From: Proales similis
Taxonomy: Eukaryota; Rotifera; Eurotatoria; Ploima; Proalidae
Assembly (NCBI GenBank): GCA_019059635.1
Contig: JAGVRJ010000008.1
Coordinates: 496,001 to 560,000, forward strand
Reading direction: 5' to 3'
Length of the DNA stretch: 64,000 bases
In this document: positions 59,086-64,000 of the stretch, one piece after another
Position numbering within the stretch: the first letter of the stretch is position 1
Layout of the letters: every line of letters starts with the position of its first letter
Notes under the pieces: generated by a model
The model's database searches: none
Seen by the model: the letters and a program-made list of their open reading frames with translations, nothing else
Told to the model about the DNA's origin: nothing
Made by a program: the position numbers and the translations under genes

Positions 59086-60063
59086 ATGTTTAGTGAACAA
59101 TTCAATATTCTCGCTTTTCTGGCTGTTCTCTCGATTGGTCATTCGCAAGCGCGCAATCTGACAAATTTGCTTCAAAAAGATGAGCCAATCGAAGCAGCTG
59201 AACAAAACCCGGAGAACAGCTTGAAAATAGTGGGAGGACAAGAGGCTGTGCCTAACAGCTGGCCGTCTGCTGTACTCCTTACTTACAGAGACCAATTCAC
59301 CTGTGGCGGATTCTTGGTCAATGAAAGGACAGTGGCCACAGCAGCTCATTGTGTGGTCGGCAGGAGTAGAAACCTGTTCAAGGTCTATCTCGGTGTTCAC
59401 GATCGCAATCAGATTAGAGCAAACAATCCCCAAGTCGGAACGATTGTTATGCGGACTGTCAGACGAATCACAGTGGTAAGCAATTTGCTCCTCTTGTTCA
59501 TCAAATTTCTTAAACAATCCGTTACCAGCATAACGGCTACAAAAGCTCCACTCTTAAAAACGATTTCGCTGTAATGCGATTATCATCACCGGTCACATTC
59601 AGTGCCGCAATTCAACCTGCCCGATTACCCGGTCAGTCAAGTGTGTATCCAGCGCCAGGTCAGATGTCCACCGCGGTCGGCTGGGGAGCGACATCCTATG
59701 GTGGCTTCTCATCTCGATACTTGCTTCAAGTGAACCTGGATATCTTCTCGACGTCAGTCTGCCAATCAGTTTATGGTTCAATTGATGCATCGAGTCAAAT
59801 ATGCGCCGGCGTGTTGGCAGGAGGAAAAGACACTTGCTCAGGCGATTCCGGAGGGCCTTTATATGTTCAAGAAGTGGTGGATGGCTCTCCGGTTTATGTG
59901 GTCGCGGGATTAACTTCAGGCGGCTACGAATGCGCTCGGCCTGGAATTCCAGCGTAAGACACCTTAATGAAACAACTCGTCATAATTTTAAATTTAATTG
60001 CATCACTGAAGGTTCTACGCAAGAATGTCCAACTTTATAAATTGGCTTAATCGAAGACGTTAG
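59086..60063 (+). CDS. Secreted trypsin-like serine protease (S1 family) zymogen
   Basis: Three exons (59086-59475, 59529-59953, 60012-60063) give 288 residues. Seen: a signal peptide (FNILAFLAVLSIGHSQA), a short propeptide, activation site SLK followed by IVGGQE, catalytic His in TAAHCV, Asp in KNDFAVMRL, and Ser in DTCSGDSGGPL. The residue six before the catalytic Ser is Asp, the trypsin-type specificity residue, so cleavage after Lys/Arg is expected. The C-terminal helix is FYARMSNFINWLNRR. Known: digestive or immune-type extracellular protease; no clip, CUB or other accessory domain is present, favouring a digestive role. GGYECARPG replaces the common GxGCAxPG. AATAAA at 60172-60177. Confidence 0.95.
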
Positions 60064-60463
60064 GCAGTCTAGAGTTTGGTTCGACAACATTCTCCATTAG
60101 CTAGCAACTAACGAGCGAACCGCTTCATTCGTGACTCATCGCGCTTCATCCGCTTCATTCAAAAGAAAGCAAATAAATCAATGCTTAAGACTATTGAAAT
60201 GGCTTCAGCCTATTCCGGGCATTTGAAAATTCTCTCGCCAGTCTTAGGCGCTTCTCAACTCAAATGTAGTTTGCTATTTATTTATCTATATTCTACGAAC
60301 GTTAATAATATTTTATTAATATTTTACGGTAATTTTATTTTAACATTTGATTATTTGCAATTTGGTGCAACAGCGAATAACAGCGTATAAATAAGAAGAA
60401 TTCATTAAGAGATTTAGCGGTATTGTTCTAGTCTTGTTCTGCTTGTTGGCTGCTCGATTGGTG
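60064..60463. other. Convergent 3' regions of the protease and NAV genes
   Basis: AATAAA at 60172-60177 serves the protease; TTTATT near 60277-60282 (AATAAA on the minus strand) suits NAV. AT-rich, no genes. Confidence 0.5.
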
Positions 60464-63358
60464 TCAGCCAACGGAAGCCAATGTGCTCTCTTGCAATTTC
60501 ATGAGCATGCTCATTAACCTGTCGTCACACTGAGCGTCATTGGGTTGTGAGAATCTGTTCGCGTCGGTCACTGGTTGAAAGAGCGAGCTTCGATTTGATA
60601 CAATTGATTGTGAGTCGTCGGTGAAATCAAAGTCGACTTCGGCAGCATCGGCCTCCTCAAGTCCGACCGATTGCGCCGGAATTGAAGCGATCCTTTCGGA
60701 TATGGACTGGTCGTAGAGAGCCCAGCCGACTGCGCTGGACACAAACGCAGAAGGATCTTGCCAGTCTGACCGACAGCCGTACACCTCAACGCCCTCTTTG
60801 ACTGTGTCGACTATGAACGGCACCAGCTGCTCATTCCACAGTCTGATGAACCATTCACGCGCGTCGTTGAGTTCGACAGGCGCCGAGCAAAAGAGCTTCG
60901 GCCCTAAAGTCAGCTCGCTTGAGTTGTAGACTTCCACATATTTGTTGACGTGGCTCCAAATTTTGGGCAAAAGCTTGAAAAAGTTTCGCGAGTCGCACTT
61001 TACTTGATTGCGAGTCTCAAAGTCAATCAGCTTTCGCTTGAGCATGCGTGGCATCAAACTGCGCACAGACTCTGACTCGTTCGAGCACAGAACCCATTTT
61101 AGGTTGGGATGAAGCTCCAATGACGGCATGTTGATCTCGTTCATTGTGCCGATCACGTAGAGGCGTCTGCTAGAGAGCGAGAAATTTAAGACCAAAATAG
61201 AAGAGAAAAAGAACACAGTGAGCCTACCTGTTTGAGAATCGGGCGTTGAAAAACACGGCGAACAGATCGTGCAGATTGACCCCGGTCGGTATGTTATCCA
61301 AAACGATAATCAAAAACTCCTTTGTCTCTTGGCTCTCGATCAGATTTCTGACCGAGTCGAGCAGCTCGTCGCGCGATTTACTACACGCGTCCAGCACAGT
61401 GAGGCTGTCTTCTGGCGCCATTTGGCATTCAAGAGACAAATGCTGCGCGAGCTTTAGAGCGATGTGGCTCTTGCTTGTGCCCGAACTGCCGCACAGAAGC
61501 AGATTGTGGTTTTCACGCACCAGAGCTACATAGCGTTGCATGATCGTGCGCGGTATCAAAGTGTCAAAGCAGAGGCGGTCAAGCGAGGGCGCGTTGAACA
61601 AGTTCAGTGTTATGCTTGTAAAGTCGCCGACCAAATAGCCGTAGGGAAGTAGATCTGGCAGGCAGTCGGCATCTTCGGCATTTCGCAGCATGTCGCCTAC
61701 CAGATAGGACTCGATTGAATCAGAATCGACGCCCAATTGGTCACACAGGCCTTCATTCAGCGCGTTCAAGTAAGCTGAGAACGCTTCCCTGATCATTCGG
61801 TCCAGTTCTGACCAGTTCGTTTTGGTCTCGACGCAAATCGATCCGATCATGAAGCAGTTGTGGGGTTCGACCAATGCACTCGAATGGCCGAGATAGACAC
61901 AAAGAGCGACTCGCTTGCCTTCGTTCAGCACCAGCGTTTCGGCGTACACGAGTCGATCGATGATGCTGTTCGGACTCTTGAGCTTTTCGCATCCTCGCTC
62001 GCTCGAGCAGACAGCCAGCGACGAGCTTGAGTAAGCCGACGAAGACGAGGAAGAGGATGAAGAAGCGGAAGAGTTTATAACAGCAACCAGATCGACATTG
62101 TGGCTACTGTTGCTCAGCGAGAGTTTATTCGACGACGATGAGACCGACGAGGAAGGCGACGGCGACGACACATGACTCGACGGCCTCATGCTGTTGGCCT
62201 GATGCTGCTGCTGCTGAATGGCGGAAAGAGTGCTTTGCATTTTTAGATTATCGCTGCGGAGCTGTTCTATTTCGCTTCGCATCCGAGCGTTCTCTTCTTT
62301 GCTTTGATCGAGCTGATGAGCGGTGGCCAACGCTTCTAGCCTCATATCAGTAAGCTGGCTCTCGCGATCTCGCAGCAAGCGCTCAATATGCTCTCTGTGG
62401 TCGTTGCTCGGCTTCACACTGAAAAGGTTCGATTAGAAATGTTCAAAGAGAACAGTGCCGATCAGATTTCACCTACCGAAGGCTGAATGAGGTCTGATGC
62501 ATTGGCGAGGTGGGCAGAGAAAAGTCGCCAAAATTGCTCGAGTTCTCGTTCATCTCGGCAAGAGCGACCTTGTTGCCTTGGCTCGATATCGACTCTGTCT
62601 CTTCTACATCCGACAAGCATTTGCTCGGCTCAAACGACGACTTTTTGCCTTTGCGGTTGAACGCTCGACTGAACGAGCTGCGCAGCCAACTTCGCTTTTT
62701 GAATTTGCTCGTATCGTCCTGCGAGCTGCGAGCGCTCTGCATGCTGTTCAGACTCTCGCTGCTGTTCTGCCGCATGTCGATCAAAGTGCTCGGTGGCTCT
62801 AGTTCAAATATCTTGGGATATTTATCGTGCAGCCGGCATATGTACGCTCTCAGCTCGTTAACGGTCGCCTCCTTCTTTTGCGCTTTGCTGCTCAGCTCTT
62901 CAAGGCGACGCGTCAGAGAAGAAACTGTTTGCTCGAGAGTAGATATTATCTGGGCCTGTTGTTTTGAATTTATTTCAAACGAAGAGGTCGCGGGAGAGGA
63001 CAAGACGCGGCTTACGTTTGTACTCAGCTGATTGGTCAGTGTAAGTATGTGCTGTCGAGCCGGGTCGGCTTCCACCTGATTCGGCGCGTAGTTTGCCGCC
63101 TGTGATGGCACAGAATGAGAATGGTTGAAGCTGGGCAATTTAAGCGAAGGATTCAGATTGAGGCTGGCTCTATGTGGCGACAAAAACGTTGCAAACTGGC
63201 CCGAGAGGCGGCTGTTGGTCGTTTGAAGACCTGCCGCAATCGGCTTTGGCTTTCTGTCCAACGTGTTCGACATGCCGAATGTTTTGTTGTTCATGATAGC
63301 TGGCCGCTTGTCGAACGGGCTACCGCTGCTTTCCAACCGACTGACTCTCTTCTCCGCC
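60464..63358 (-). CDS. NAV: Neuron navigator (NAV/unc-53/sickie), 3' part; gene continues to the right
   Basis: Three exons on the minus strand (63358-62477, 62418-61228, 61166-60464), introns of 58 and 61 nt. Seen: a Ser-rich region; a coiled coil (HIERLLRDRESQLTDMRLEA, KEENARMRSEIEQLRSDNL); the NAV AAA-type ATPase domain with Walker A-like LLLCGSSGTSKSHIALKLAQ, Walker B-like FLIIVLDNI, then RRLYVIGTMNEINMPSLELH, NLKWVLCSNESESVRSLMPR, ELTLGPKLFCSAPV and REWFIRLWNEQLVPFIVDTV; ending with DRLMSMLMKLQEST, like human DPLMNMLMRLQEA. Known: NAV proteins bind microtubule plus ends and steer neurite and cell migration. The 5' side is open at 63358 (needs two nt from an upstream exon), so the start lies to the right, probably beyond the window. 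The Walker A motif lacks the usual Gly before Lys. Confidence 0.93.
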
Positions 63359-63730
63359 CTTGACGAAAGAAAATACAAAATAATAAAGAGTTTGCTTCGA
63401 ACTATTCGCGTTAAATGCAATTTAACTGAGGGTCAAACAATGTTCTCGCATAATTGAGCCGGAACTCTTAAGAAACCAAAATAAAATGAATGAAAGAAAA
63501 ATAGAAAAGCCAATCGGCCATAAGCACGCCTGAGCACACACACACACACACACCGCTCGTTTAGACAGGCACGAGCATTATCACTGCCGGAACAAGCAAA
63601 GATGGGGCCGTTCTCTTGATAGGCCTTGGCCATTAATCAAATCGCGCTCACACGCTGTTTGGGTCAAATAGTGAAAACTGGGACAGTTAGAGCGCGCGCG
63701 CAGCTTGTTGCAAGAATAAATTATCATAAC

Positions 63731-63910
63731 TGTCTTCCGGGTCCATTCTTGTTCAAGGCGATCAAGAGAAAGTCCATCGGGAGTCCGGCTTTGTTTAAAC
63801 GAACGCAAGCCCTTGTCGCCTTGCTGGTCCCTTGAAATCGACTCGAATCGTCGCGGACTTGAACTAAAATAATCTGAATAGGACCGAGCTGAAGGACTGA
63901 GCACACTGAG
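63731..63910 (-). CDS. Possible upstream NAV exon
   Basis: A 180-nt minus-strand frame preceded by a good acceptor (GATTTTTTCAG) and ending near a weak GT (AAGACA|GTTATG). It encodes a Ser/Arg-rich segment (LSVLSPSARSYSDYFSSSPR, later LSLDRLEQEW), similar in style to NAV mid-regions. With this donor the phase does not match the exon at 63358, so the edge or the exon itself is uncertain. Confidence 0.35.
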
Positions 63911-64000
63911 CTGAAAAAATCGAGGCCGAGGTAAATTGCCCTACAAACCGCGAGCGATAGCGAACGAAGCCTAGTAAATGGCGAGTAAAGCGGCGTTTGA

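Noticed and set aside
63433-63633. Minus-strand frame as a NAV exon
   Set aside because: Contains a run from a CA repeat (VCVCV) and has no resemblance to NAV proteins.

Overview
The window is a gene-dense piece of nuclear DNA from an animal with a compact genome. Genes are multi-exon with canonical GT-AG introns. Nearly all introns I could place are 43-85 nt; the clear exceptions are introns of 280 and 131 nt in the AHR gene and one of 3.36 kb in a zinc-finger homeobox gene. Neuronal genes (synaptobrevin, neuron navigator, a neuropeptide-like precursor), an AHR whose first exon resembles insect Spineless, and cilium genes (IFT70, p28 dynein light chain) point to a ciliated bilaterian. A small spiralian (for example a miniature annelid) is my best guess, but the species is inferred and not proven. 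No viral, bacterial or transposon genes were seen.

Layout. Bases 1-684 (-): 3' part of a Shisa-like membrane protein. 685-7405: long non-coding stretch with GA/CT microsatellites. 7406-10859 (-): UPF1, divergent from a GFOD-type oxidoreductase at 12256-13383 (+), which converges on AHR/spineless at 14070-17097 (-). 17098-20866: mostly empty. 20867-22511 (+): an unrecognised seven-exon S/T-P-rich gene. 23934-24802 (+): secreted collagen-C1q protein. 25045-26817 (+): TAF6. 26988-29231 (+): TYW1. 29649-30437 (-): synaptobrevin, divergent from IFT70 at 31376-34029 (+). Then on + come HACD (34312-35259), a small secreted cyclic-peptide precursor (35475-35843) and DNALI1/p28 (36141-37161), converging on importin-4 (37412-41606, -). 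42280-43250 (+): acidic serine-rich, possibly SERTA-like, single-exon gene with a TATA promoter. 43411-44543 and 44831-45897 (+): tandem MPPED-type metallophosphoesterases. 45898-50579: regulatory-looking DNA. 50580-58010 (+): a reduced ZFHX/zfh-2 gene with three homeodomains. 59086-60063 (+): trypsin-like protease. 60464 to about 63910 (-): 3' part of a neuron navigator (unc-53/NAV) gene running off the right edge.

The genes are mostly unrelated, as expected for an animal chromosome. Housekeeping genes (UPF1, TAF6, TYW1, IPO4, HACD) sit in tight blocks with a few hundred bases or less between them. Developmental or neural regulators (Shisa-like, AHR, ZFHX) are flanked by kilobases of non-coding DNA rich in TAAT/ATTA motifs and simple repeats. 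The most interesting items are the precursor at 35475-35843, whose predicted product has a CLWKIC ring like urotensin II; a synaptobrevin with a spliced proline-rich tail holding two PPSY motifs and a start codon split by an intron; the ZFHX gene with its outsized intron; and the unrecognised gene at 20867-22511.
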